This document shows positions 1-6,727 of a stretch of 13,131 nt of DNA, piece by piece. Positions within the stretch are counted from its first letter, which is position 1, and the number at the start of each line of letters is the position of its first letter. The stretch is from NCBI GenBank assembly GCA_946885765.1, contig CAMPHD010000052.1, positions 1 through 13,131 of the forward strand, written 5' to 3'. Under the pieces are notes generated by a model that saw nothing but the letters and a program-made list of their open reading frames with translations, ran no database searches and was not told where the DNA came from. The position numbers and the translations under genes are program-made. The DNA comes from an uncultured Thalassospira sp. Its GTDB lineage: Bacteria; Pseudomonadota; Alphaproteobacteria; Rhodospirillales_A; Thalassospiraceae.

Positions 1-1577
1 CTCATAGGGGCAGCGGTTGTCGCTGGCGGCGTCAGGGTGACTGCCCCACCAAGGCCGTAACGCACCGGGGTTGTGGCTTCATCGTCGGGTAAATTGACCG
101 TGACGCTGCCGTTGGTATCGTCACCGGTTTCCTGTGCAACCGGCGTCCCGGTATCTTCCAGTCCGGCAAGTGCCAAAACCGGATAAAGCAGGATCAGACG
201 GGATTCGATATCGTTACCGGGACTGGAATTGTTCTTGGCAGTTTGCAGCCACCCTGACGCACGTTCCATATTGTCCGCAGCGATGGTCGACTTCAGGGCA
301 TCAATCGCAAACCATGAAAAATCACCATTCACCGGAATATCGGCCATCAGATCGGATGTCAGGCGCGAAACCTGCACAAAGTCGCCATTAATGAGGGCAC
401 TTTCATAAAGGGCCGCAAGGATTTCAGCGCGAGCTGCCGGCACATCGCTTTTGCCAGCGGCCTGATAAAGTTTGGCATATTGGCGCGCCTGAACTCCCTC
501 CGGGGCACCGTTCAGGGCATTGGTGATAGCGTCGGCATCAAACGATACCGCGTTATAGATGCGGCGGAGCTGATCAATGTCGATCAGGCCGAGTTTCTCG
601 GCTTTGCGTGCGGCTTCAAGCCGGACATCGGTTGATGTTGCCGACGCATTGACCAAACCGATAATGGCGGTGGGGTTGCCGGTTTCAAGCTGGCTTGTCG
701 GAATGGATTGTTTGGCGATTTCAAGCAATGCGATGTCAAGCGGGCGCAAATTGCCGAGAATATCTGCCGATGGGGCGGAACCATTGCGGATGGCCGAGAC
801 CAGACCAAAAAATGTTTTGTCGGTTTCGCCTTCGATTTCACGGACCAGATCGGTCGAGAATGAGGCCGATGTCCGATCATTGGCATGAAGCGCGCATATA
901 ACGGCGGCCTTGAGCCAGAAAATATCGTCGAAACTGTTGCTGTATCCGTCAATTGCTGCACAGGCATCATCAAGTTTTCCCGCAATCATCAGGGCATTGA
1001 TTTCGGCCTGTGCCAGTAGCGATCCGCGTGTTCCCTGCGGGGCGGCCCGAACGAGATCGATCACGGCATCCAGTTCCCCCATATTGATCAGCTTGGCAGC
1101 ACGCGTTTCCAGCATGCTGATTTCCTTGTGGTCGTCTGGGACAGCGGCAATGCTGAGCAACAGACGGCGAGAAAGGTCGCGGGCCGTATGTGTTGCCGGG
1201 GTGGCCGGAAGGTCGGTGATCAGGCGTGCCGCGGTTTCGCGGCTGGTGCCGTTCCACATATCGACGCCAAGCCCGCCACGTTCGCGTCCGAGTGTACCGA
1301 CAGCTTCGGCATCGACCGCTTGCAGGGTTACCGTCTGGACGGCATCGGGATCGCTCGGGAAGGTTTCAGGCTGCGCCGTGGTTCCCTGGCCGAAACTGTT
1401 GTTTGTGGCGGGGGCGGATGGCCCGGATTGGGAATTTGCGTTCTGTTCTGCTTCCTGTTTCAAAAACAGCGGCACCGGTGCCTGTGCATTGGCAAAAGCC
1501 GCGGGCAAGGTGATTCCGGCCCCTGTTATCATGGTGACGAAACAGGATTGCATCAGCAGGCGAGAACGCAAGCGCAT
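1..1577 (-). CDS. Large exported alpha-helical protein of unknown function (C-terminus beyond window)
   Basis: An uninterrupted minus-strand frame begins at ATG 1577-1575 and stays open to the left edge, giving 525 complete codons. The N-terminus (MRLRSRLLMQ, then a hydrophobic stretch to about residue 29, then AFANAQA) looks like a Sec signal peptide cleaved near residues 30-32, so the product is probably periplasmic. After a Pro/Ser/Asn-rich linker (about 35-65) comes a long Ala- and Leu-rich region with MWNGTSRETA near residue 108 and many short helical segments, suggesting a solenoid (TPR- or ARM-like), although I see no clean repeat consensus. The start lies one base after the stop of the small membrane-protein gene, so the two are almost certainly co-transcribed. 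From memory, similar proteins occur beside aroK in other Rhodospirillales; I cannot verify this. No enzymatic motif is visible and the function is unknown. The gene is cut by the window, not visibly broken. Confidence 0.82.
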   Translation of the reverse strand, partial: MRLRSRLLMQSCFVTMITGAGITLPAAFANAQAPVPLFLKQEAEQNANSQSGPSAPATNNSFGQGTTAQPETFPSDPDAVQTVTLQAVDAEAVGTLGRERGGLGVDMWNGTSRETAARLITDLPATPATHTARDLSRRLLLSIAAVPDDHKEISMLETRAAKLINMGELDAVIDLVRAAPQGTRGSLLAQAEINALMIAGKLDDACAAIDGYSNSFDDIFWLKAAVICALHANDRTSASFSTDLVREIEGETDKTFFGLVSAIRNGSAPSADILGNLRPLDIALLEIAKQSIPTSQLETGNPTAIIGLVNASATSTDVRLEAARKAEKLGLIDIDQLRRIYNAVSFDADAITNALNGAPEGVQARQYAKLYQAAGKSDVPAARAEILAALYESALINGDFVQVSRLTSDLMADIPVNGDFSWFAIDALKSTIAADNMERASGWLQTAKNNSSPGNDIESRLILLYPVLALAGLEDTGTPVAQETGDDTNGSVTVNLPDDEATTPVRYGLGGAVTLTPPATTAAPM

Positions 1578-1578
1578 G

Positions 1579-1716
1579 TCAGTTGAACCTCGAATTCGGA
1601 ATGGTTTCTTCCATCTGGGTCGTTGGCGATGGAATATCCCAGGTGACCAAAAATGTTGCGCCACCGGCGATGACAGCAATGATCAGCAATAAAATGAGAC
1701 GCGAAATTATCTTCAT
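1579..1716 (-). CDS. Small single-pass membrane protein, 45 residues
   Basis: A short frame starts at ATG 1716-1714 and ends at TGA 1581-1579. The protein begins MKIISRLILLLIIAVIAGGA, a positively charged start followed by a hydrophobic helix (about residues 6-24), then FLVTWDIPSPTTQMEE and a polar C-terminus ending NSRFN. This fits a signal anchor with a roughly 20-residue periplasmic tail. Its stop is separated by one base (TGA-C-ATG) from the start of the large exported protein, which strongly supports translational coupling and a shared role, for example as a membrane tether or partner. The ribosome-binding site is weak (GGAT about 6 bases before the ATG). No function can be assigned. The clear membrane helix and tight junction make chance unlikely. 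It overlaps, in other frames, longer open frames that have no protein-like character. Confidence 0.72.
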   Translation of the reverse strand: MKIISRLILLLIIAVIAGGATFLVTWDIPSPTTQMEETIPNSRFN

Positions 1717-2112
1717 GGTTATCCAGACTTCGGTGCGTTGGTTCGATATGCGCAAAGATCAGTATGCGGAGCCCGGTACAAGATGCAAGACAGAGCCGAA
1801 CCACTTTGGCCCAAAGCCATGAATTCAGCCTGTGATTTGTCCAACCCCGTTCCCCGAACCTTTTCCCTGACATTCCAATTCGGCGATATAAAGGCAGTTT
1901 AGGGTCCGGGTCCTCACAGAGGGTTAACGCGATTGCCAAAAGTTTTCAGCCGATGTGAAATAGCCTCGGTACCGGATATTGCGCAGATCCCCTGTGTAAC
2001 GAAGGAATTTGTCCCGATCAGGTGCGGTTTGCTTGCGTTCAGGCCGCAGCTGGCCTAAAGAAATGGATAAATTGTGTGATAACCGGATTAAAGACAGGAC
2101 TGCAAACCGATC
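1717..2112. other. Divergent intergenic region, 396 bases, no gene found
   Basis: This stretch separates the minus-strand membrane/exported pair from aroK and must hold promoters in both directions. Open frames across it on either strand have no recognisable protein character. A small inverted repeat (AGGCC-GCAGCT-GGCCT, 2041-2056) and an 8-base palindrome (CGGTACCG, 1967-1974) are present, but both are short enough to be chance. I found no -35/-10 pair convincing enough to annotate. The longest gap in the window is therefore unexplained apart from its expected promoter role. Confidence 0.5.
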
Positions 2113-2715
2113 ATGGAGAGCAATATTGCCGAGTCGGGTTTGCGCGATGACGTGATTGCAAATATCCGGACAGGGCTGAAAGGCCGACCGCTGGTGTTTA
2201 TCGGTCTGATGGGGGCCGGGAAAAGCTGCATCGGACGTATGGTCGCCAAGGCACTTGATCTGGATTTTGTTGATGCTGATCGTGAAATCGAGGAAGCCGC
2301 AGGCTGTTCGATTGCCGACATCTTCAAGCTATATGGCGAAGAGGCATTTCGCGAAGGTGAAGAACGCGTAATTGCGCGTTTGCTGGATGGCGAGCCGCTT
2401 GTGCTTGCGACCGGTGGTGGTGCGTTTGTTCGCGAAAAAACCCGTGAACTTATTCTGGAAAAATCGATCTCGGTATGGTTGCGTGCCGATCTTGATCTGC
2501 TTTTGCAACGTACCAGCGGGCGAACGCATCGCCCGCTGCTGAATAATGGTGATCCGCGTCAGATCCTTGGTGGTCTGATCGAGGCGCGCTATCCGGTCTA
2601 TGCCGGGGCCGACATCATTTTTGATTGTGACGAATCCTCCAAGGAAGAAACGCGCGACGGGGTTCTGGCCCTGCTTGCGCGTTCATTTGATAAAGACGGG
2701 AACATAATCCGGTGA
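2113..2715 (+). CDS. aroK: Shikimate kinase AroK
   Basis: Phosphorylates shikimate to shikimate 3-phosphate with ATP, a cytoplasmic step on the route to chorismate and the aromatic amino acids. The 200-residue protein has an N-terminal extension of about 25 residues before the core. The P-loop is GLMGAGKS (31-38). The shikimate-binding DAD lies at 54-56, the GGG of the substrate site at 101-103, and the lid-region RPL at 140-142 (HRPLL). Family members are usually 170-200 residues, so it is full length. The ATG at 2113 has a modest AGGA about 13 bases upstream; a later start would keep the P-loop but I see no better ribosome-binding site. The stop overlaps the aroB GTG by four bases, the arrangement usual in proteobacteria, so the two are co-transcribed and probably coupled. 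No key residue is missing. Confidence 0.97.
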   Translation: MESNIAESGLRDDVIANIRTGLKGRPLVFIGLMGAGKSCIGRMVAKALDLDFVDADREIEEAAGCSIADIFKLYGEEAFREGEERVIARLLDGEPLVLATGGGAFVREKTRELILEKSISVWLRADLDLLLQRTSGRTHRPLLNNGDPRQILGGLIEARYPVYAGADIIFDCDESSKEETRDGVLALLARSFDKDGNIIR

Positions 2716-3851
2716 GCAATCAGACGACCCCAGTGGCAAAAAGTCATGACGTCCTTCGTGTTGAGCTTGGTGCGCGCAGTTATGACATTCTGGTCGGCAG
2801 TGACCTTCTGGCGGATACAGCCGGTCATATTGCGTCGTTCGTTAAAAAGGCCGGTGTGGTTGTCATCAGTGACAAGACAGTGGCCGAACGTCATTTGCCA
2901 ACGGTTCTGGCATCTCTTGATCGCGCTGATATCGCGCATCGCGAAGTCGTTGTTCCGGCTGGTGAAAAATCCAAAAGTTTTGCTGTGTTCGAAGACGTTG
3001 TCGAACAGATTCTTGCCATGGGTATTGAGCGTTCGACCCTGATCATTGCGCTGGGCGGTGGCGTGGTTGGCGATCTTGCCGGTTATGTTGCAGCATCGCT
3101 TTTGCGCGGTCTTGATTTTGTTCAAATCCCGACAACCCTGCTGTCGCAGGTTGACAGCTCGGTCGGGGGCAAGACCGGCATTAATTCGAAATCGGGCAAA
3201 AATCTTGTCGGGGCGTTTCATCAGCCGCGTCTGGTTCTGGCCGATACGGCGGTGCTTGATACGTTGCCGCGCCGCGAAATGCGGGCCGGTTATGCCGAAG
3301 TGGTTAAATATGGTCTGATCGATGACCCGGAATTCTTCGACTGGCTTGAAAGCAATGCCGAAGCCGTTCTGAACAATGACGGTCCGGAACGCCGTGTAGC
3401 CGTAATGCGAAGCTGTGCGGCGAAGGCGCGGATTGTTTCGCAGGATGAACGCGAGTCCGGAAAACGTGCCTTGCTTAATCTTGGACACACCTTCGGCCAT
3501 GCATTGGAAGCCGAGACCGGTTACGGCACAAAACTTCTGCATGGCGAAGCGGTGGCGATGGGCATGGTTATCGCGCATGATGTTTGCGGTGCGATGGGGA
3601 TGGCCCCGGCTGGTGAAAAAGACCGGATTGTCAGCCATCTTAAATCTGTCGGATTACCGGTATATGCGTCGGAAGTTCCCGGCATGCATTGGGATATCGA
3701 CCGTTTGATCAACCATATGTCGCGCGACAAAAAGGTTAGCGACGGCGAGATCACGTTTGTGATGACGCGCGGAATCGGCAAGGCCTTTAAATCCAAGGCG
3801 ATGGACATTCAAAAAATGCGTGCAGCCATCACCCGGTCCTGCCACGCCTGA
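2712..3851 (+). CDS. aroB: 3-dehydroquinate synthase AroB
   Basis: Converts DAHP to 3-dehydroquinate, the second step of the shikimate pathway, using NAD and a divalent metal in the cytoplasm. The 379-residue length is normal. The NAD-binding glycine motif [11 protein letters not shown] is at 114-124, and [19 protein letters not shown] at 140-158 is the signature active-site segment. The metal ligands expected for the family are present: E196 in [11 protein letters not shown]259 in [10 protein letters not shown] and H277 in LLHGEA. Translation starts at GTG 2712, overlapping the aroK stop as GTGA, so re-initiation by ribosomes leaving aroK is likely. The N-terminal dozen residues are variable in the family, so a slightly later start cannot be excluded. 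A GC-rich hairpin covers the stop codon. A long open frame on the opposite strand is a shadow. Confidence 0.98.
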   Translation: MSNQTTPVAKSHDVLRVELGARSYDILVGSDLLADTAGHIASFVKKAGVVVISDKTVAERHLPTVLASLDRADIAHREVVVPAGEKSKSFAVFEDVVEQILAMGIERSTLIIALGGGVVGDLAGYVAASLLRGLDFVQIPTTLLSQVDSSVGGKTGINSKSGKNLVGAFHQPRLVLADTAVLDTLPRREMRAGYAEVVKYGLIDDPEFFDWLESNAEAVLNNDGPERRVAVMRSCAAKARIVSQDERESGKRALLNLGHTFGHALEAETGYGTKLLHGEAVAMGMVIAHDVCGAMGMAPAGEKDRIVSHLKSVGLPVYASEVPGMHWDIDRLINHMSRDKKVSDGEITFVMTRGIGKAFKSKAMDIQKMRAAITRSCHA

Positions 3852-3864
3852 GGTCGGGCGTGGC
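3841..3864 (+). terminator. GC-rich hairpin over the aroB stop codon, possible weak terminator
   Basis: GCCACGCC (3841-3848) pairs perfectly with GGCGTGGC (3857-3864) around an 8-base loop that includes the TGA stop. It is followed by TAAATAAATG rather than a T-run, so it is not a classical intrinsic terminator. It may protect the 3' end of the aroKB message or cause partial termination. Confidence 0.4.
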
Positions 3865-3906
3865 TAAATAAATGATTGTGAAGTCGATGACTTGCCGGAT
3901 CGAAGA

Positions 3907-3934
3907 TTGACCTGATACCCCGCAACAGCACAAT
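3907..3934 (+). promoter_or_regulatory. Candidate promoter for the corB-like gene
   Basis: TTGACC (3907-3912) and CACAAT (3929-3934) are separated by 16 bases and match the vegetative -35 and -10 boxes at 5/6 and 4/6 positions. Transcription would begin near 3941, leaving a leader of about 34 bases before the ATG at 3975. The site lies in the 123-base gap after aroB. This is prediction by eye only. Confidence 0.35.
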
Positions 3935-3974
3935 GTGATGATCTGTTGTGTGCACCCATTGGAGACGGACCTGA

Positions 3975-5249
3975 ATGACAATCACGATTGTCGTGATTTT
4001 TATCCTGCTGATGCTTTCGGCTTTCTTTTCTGGCTCGGAGACTGCGCTGACGGCGGCATCAAAGCCGGTCATGCATCACAAAGAACAGGACGGGGATGTC
4101 CGGGCAGGTATCGTCAACCGGTTGCGTCAGTATCAGGAACGGCTGCTCGGGGCTATCCTGCTGGGGAACAACCTGGTCAATATTTCGGCATCGGCTCTGG
4201 CAACTTCCGTCATGATCGAACTGTTTGGCGAGCGTGGTGTGGTTTACGCCACCGCTGCCATGACAGCACTTGTTCTTGTGTTTTCGGAGATTCTACCGAA
4301 AACCTATGCGTTGCAACATGCTGACAGCATGGCCCTTCGCGTTGCGCGACCAATGAGTATTCTGGTCGTTGTCTTTGCACCCGTCACCCAGACCATTCAG
4401 GTGATTGTCCGCGCTACTTTGCGATTGTTCGGCAGTGGCGAGGGGCCAGGCACGGACCGCGAGCGTGAATTGCGCGGGGCGATCGAACTGCATGCTGATG
4501 ATGTGGTTGTAGGTGATCACCACGCTGAGCGTACGATGTTACACGGGATTCTTGACCTTGAAGACGTCGGTGTCTGGGAAATCATGGTGCACCGTCGCAA
4601 GGTGCAGATGATCGACATCACGCGCCCGATGGAAGAAATCCTTGATACAGTTCTGGCAAGTCCGCACACGCGTATCCCGATCTATGACAAGGACCCGGAC
4701 AATATCGTTGGCGTTCTGCATGCGCGGGAGGCGTTAAAGGCAATCGTTCGCGGGGCCAAACCGGAAACGGCCGAAGATGTCCGTGCACTGAGTTCCGAGC
4801 CATGGTTCATTCCCGACAGTACTACGCTTGCCGATCAGCTAAAGGCGTTTAAGGAACGTCACGAACATTTTGCCATCGTCGTGGATGAATATGGTGCCTT
4901 CGAAGGTGTTGTGTCGCTGGAAGACATCCTTGAAGAAATCGTTGGTGATATTGCTGATGAAACCGATGTCGAAGTTGTCGGGGTGCAACCGCAGACCGAT
5001 GGCTCGGTCATTGTGCGGGGCGATGTGACCATTCGCGATCTGAACCGTCGTTTTGGCTGGCGCTTGCCCGATGAAGAGGCGGCGACTGTTGCGGGGTTGC
5101 TGCTTTACGAGACCCGTCGTATTCCTGATGTCGGGCAACAGTTCCGGTTCCATGGGCTGGAGTTCGAAGTCTTGCGGCGTATCCGCAACCAGATCACCCG
5201 GATAAAATTGCGCGAAGTTCGCGAAGTTGCGACTGATGAACTGAATTAG
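3975..5249 (+). CDS. CorB/CNNM-type membrane protein with DUF21, CBS pair and CorC domain
   Basis: An inner-membrane protein of the HlyC/CorC (CNNM, E. coli YfjD/CorB) family, linked in other organisms to Mg2+ export or resistance; the older hemolysin label is misleading. The 424 residues fit the family. The N-terminal DUF21 domain (about 1-150) has FFSGSETALTAAS (17-29), GNNLVNI (64-70) and SEILPKTYA (104-112), with hydrophobic segments near 3-19, 57-80, 88-106 and 125-148. A CBS pair follows (about 205-265 and 272-325, with HTRIPIYDKD and VSLEDILEEIVGDI), then a C-terminal CorC/HlyC transporter-associated domain (about 335-415). GGAG 3961-3964 precedes the ATG by 10 bases. The gene ends just before a strong terminator and appears monocistronic. 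Direct ion transport by this protein is inferred from the family only. Confidence 0.93.
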   Translation: MTITIVVIFILLMLSAFFSGSETALTAASKPVMHHKEQDGDVRAGIVNRLRQYQERLLGAILLGNNLVNISASALATSVMIELFGERGVVYATAAMTALVLVFSEILPKTYALQHADSMALRVARPMSILVVVFAPVTQTIQVIVRATLRLFGSGEGPGTDRERELRGAIELHADDVVVGDHHAERTMLHGILDLEDVGVWEIMVHRRKVQMIDITRPMEEILDTVLASPHTRIPIYDKDPDNIVGVLHAREALKAIVRGAKPETAEDVRALSSEPWFIPDSTTLADQLKAFKERHEHFAIVVDEYGAFEGVVSLEDILEEIVGDIADETDVEVVGVQPQTDGSVIVRGDVTIRDLNRRFGWRLPDEEAATVAGLLLYETRRIPDVGQQFRFHGLEFEVLRRIRNQITRIKLREVREVATDELN

Positions 5250-5270
5250 CACCAAACGCGGTAAAACAAA

Positions 5271-5298
5271 CGGGCAGCACGGGAAGCCGTGCTGCCCG
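5271..5298 (+). terminator. Strong intrinsic-type terminator hairpin after the corB-like gene
   Basis: CGGGCAGCACGG (5271-5282) and CCGTGCTGCCCG (5287-5298) form a perfect 12-base-pair stem with a GAAG loop. ATTTGCGTTATTT follows, which is T-rich though interrupted. It lies 21 bases after the stop codon and should separate this gene from the CBS protein gene. Confidence 0.85.
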
Positions 5299-5488
5299 AT
5301 TTGCGTTATTTGGTGTGAAACTGTTCTATTAAATCTACTTATCGGTTAAAATGATCATCAAAGGTCTTGATCGATGTGATTGCAGGGCCACTTGCAAACA
5401 AGGGCCCCAAATGTGCGTTTGAAGCACTGTTTCAGGCAATCTGATCGGGGCAGGGCACGTGGCAACAGCAACCCGCAGAGAGAAAAAT

Positions 5489-5938
5489 ATGGATACGAAA
5501 ATCGTACCTGGTGTGGTCAAAGAACAGTCGATCGCAACCTTGAATCCCGCAGACTCGGTCATGGATGCCGTCAGCATGATGACCGAACGCAAGATCGGTG
5601 CCGTGATCATTGTTGATAACAGTGCCAGACTTGCCGGCATCTTTACCGAACGCGATCTTGTGAACCGGGTTGTCGCGAAGGGACTGGATGCGGCATCAAC
5701 CCCCCTTAAACAGGTTATGACTGCCAATCCCGATACACTTGGCCCTGGGGACACGGCGATGAATGCACTTGAACTGATGAGTGCGCGGCGTTACCGCCAC
5801 CTTCCGGTCGTTGACGGGGACGTTGTTGTCGGCATGGTTTCCATTCGCGACTTGTTCAATGTCGTCAAGGCACAGCTTGAGGAGGATTTGCGCGAACGCG
5901 AGAAGTTTATTTTCGGTTCAGATTACGGTGTTGCGTAA
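5489..5938 (+). CDS. Stand-alone CBS-pair protein
   Basis: A 149-residue soluble protein made of two CBS motifs and little else. CBS1 spans about 11-65 (GAVIIVDN, GIFTERDL) and CBS2 about 77-130 (RHLPVVDGD, GMVSIRDL); a charged C-terminal helix (EEDLREREKF) follows. CBS pairs usually bind adenosine nucleotides and report energy state. No enzymatic or DNA-binding domain is attached, so its partner is unknown. I chose ATG 5489 because GCAGAGAG lies just upstream at a good distance; an in-frame GTG at 5459 would add 10 residues of unlikely sequence (MATATRREKN). The gene has its own terminator and sits alone. Homologues of this size are common in alphaproteobacteria. Its position beside another CBS-containing gene may be coincidence, since a terminator separates them. 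Confidence 0.92.
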   Translation: MDTKIVPGVVKEQSIATLNPADSVMDAVSMMTERKIGAVIIVDNSARLAGIFTERDLVNRVVAKGLDAASTPLKQVMTANPDTLGPGDTAMNALELMSARRYRHLPVVDGDVVVGMVSIRDLFNVVKAQLEEDLREREKFIFGSDYGVA

Positions 5939-5969
5939 ATCAGATTCTGTCGATGTATCGTCCTTTCAG

Positions 5970-6010
5970 CGGCTGATGCGGGATTTCGCGTCAGCCGTTT
6001 TACATTTTTG
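5970..6010 (+). terminator. Rho-independent terminator after the CBS gene
   Basis: CGGCTGATGCG (5970-5980) pairs with CGCGTCAGCCG (5987-5997) through 11 positions, one of them a G-U wobble, around a GGATTT loop. TTTTACATTTTT follows directly. It is a textbook intrinsic terminator located 32 bases after the stop codon. Confidence 0.92.
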
Positions 6011-6014
6011 AAGG

Positions 6015-6043
6015 TTGACAACGTAGCGGTTAATGTCTTTACG
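6015..6043 (+). promoter_or_regulatory. Candidate promoter for the DUF2889 gene
   Basis: TTGACA (6015-6020) is a perfect -35 box. At a 17-base spacing the -10 would be TTTACG (6038-6043), only 3/6 to consensus. That weak -10 lies inside the palindrome at 6037-6054, so a protein bound there would block or reshape the promoter. The start would fall near 6050, leaving a very short leader. Confidence 0.4.
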
Positions 6044-6054
6044 TTTACGTAAAG
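6037..6054 (+). promoter_or_regulatory. Palindromic operator CTTTACGT-TT-ACGTAAAG, LiuR/MerR-like
   Basis: Two perfect 8-base half-sites, CTTTACGT and ACGTAAAG, flank a TT centre. The site overlaps the candidate -10 and the start of the ribosome-binding site (AAAGGAGAG, 6051-6059) of the DUF2889 gene. As I remember it, the motif of LiuR-type MerR regulators, which control branched-chain amino acid and acyl-CoA catabolism in proteobacteria, reads much like TTTACGTTTACGTAAA. The palindrome is seen directly; the regulator assignment is inference, and no regulator gene is in the window. Confidence 0.6.
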
Positions 6055-6066
6055 GAGAGATGCGCC

Positions 6067-6654
6067 ATGCCCCTGTCTAGCCCCGCCGAGCGTGAACATA
6101 TCCATACCCGCAACGTTACCTGCGCCGGATATCGTCGCAAGGACGGTCTTTGGGATATCGAAGGTCACATCACCGATACCAAGACATACGGGTTTGAAAA
6201 CAATGACCGCGGTGAAATTCCCGCCGGAGTGCCAATCCATGAAATGTGGCTGCGCATTACTGTTGGCGATGACATGGTGATCAAGGCGGTCGAAGCCGTC
6301 ACCGACCATGCGCCATTCAATGCCTGCGATGAAATCGCCCCGAATTATGAGGCGCTGGCCGGGCTTCGGATCGGGCCGGGGCTGAAACAGCAAATCCGCG
6401 AACGGGTGGGTGGCATTCACGGATGCACGCATCTGACGGAATTGATGGGACCGGTCGCAACAACCGCATTTCAGACAATTTTTCCCATCCGTGCCCGCGA
6501 AGCCGAAGAACGGCGCAAACAGGCAGAAAAGGACGGCACCGCACCGAACCCGGCCAAAAAACGCCGGTCCCCTTTGGTCAATAGTTGCCATGGCTGGCGC
6601 AGTGACGGCGCTGCGGTCAAACGCATCGCTCCGGATATGTATACCGGCGACTGA
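6067..6654 (+). CDS. DUF2889 family protein
   Basis: A 195-residue cytoplasmic protein of a family without a known activity. Conserved elements as I recall them: GYRRKDGLWDIEGHI (21-35), the DTKTYGF turn (37-43), AGVPIHEMWLRITV (53-66), GIHGCTHLTELMGPVATTAF (116-135) and SCHGWRSDGAAV near the C-terminus (173-184). The conserved Cys and His residues (GCTHL and SCHG) could form a metal or catalytic site, which is my inference. Residues 143-168 are charged and variable, a likely flexible loop. AAAGGAGAG lies 7 bases upstream of ATG 6067, a strong ribosome-binding site. The gene stands alone behind its own promoter and a palindromic operator. If the LiuR-like reading is right, its role may lie near acyl-CoA or amino-acid breakdown; nothing in the protein itself proves that. 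Confidence 0.88.
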   Translation: MPLSSPAEREHIHTRNVTCAGYRRKDGLWDIEGHITDTKTYGFENNDRGEIPAGVPIHEMWLRITVGDDMVIKAVEAVTDHAPFNACDEIAPNYEALAGLRIGPGLKQQIRERVGGIHGCTHLTELMGPVATTAFQTIFPIRAREAEERRKQAEKDGTAPNPAKKRRSPLVNSCHGWRSDGAAVKRIAPDMYTGD

Positions 6655-6727
6655 GCCTCGATCTTGTAACGATGGCAGCCAGCCCCAATATCATCTGCGA
6701 CGGGTTTTGGTGAATGTCAGGTGTTGT

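Noticed and set aside
910..1692. A 260-codon plus-strand open frame
   Set aside because: The minus strand carries a continuous frame with a clear signal peptide through the same bases; the plus-strand product is Ser/Ala/Arg-rich and looks like no protein.
2598..3638. A 346-codon open frame on the minus strand opposite aroB
   Set aside because: It lies wholly over aroK/aroB, whose motifs are unambiguous, and its translation is rich in His, Arg and Asn with no domain character, as expected of an antisense shadow.
5367..5385. Possible FNR/FixK box (TTGATCGATGTGAT) before the CBS gene
   Set aside because: The second half-site matches ATCAA at only two of five positions, so it is no better than chance.
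6491..6727. N-terminal extension of the sensor protein into the DUF2889 gene
   Set aside because: The extension overlaps the DUF2889 coding region and would place the signal peptide over 100 residues inside the protein; ATG 6728 gives a normal exported protein.
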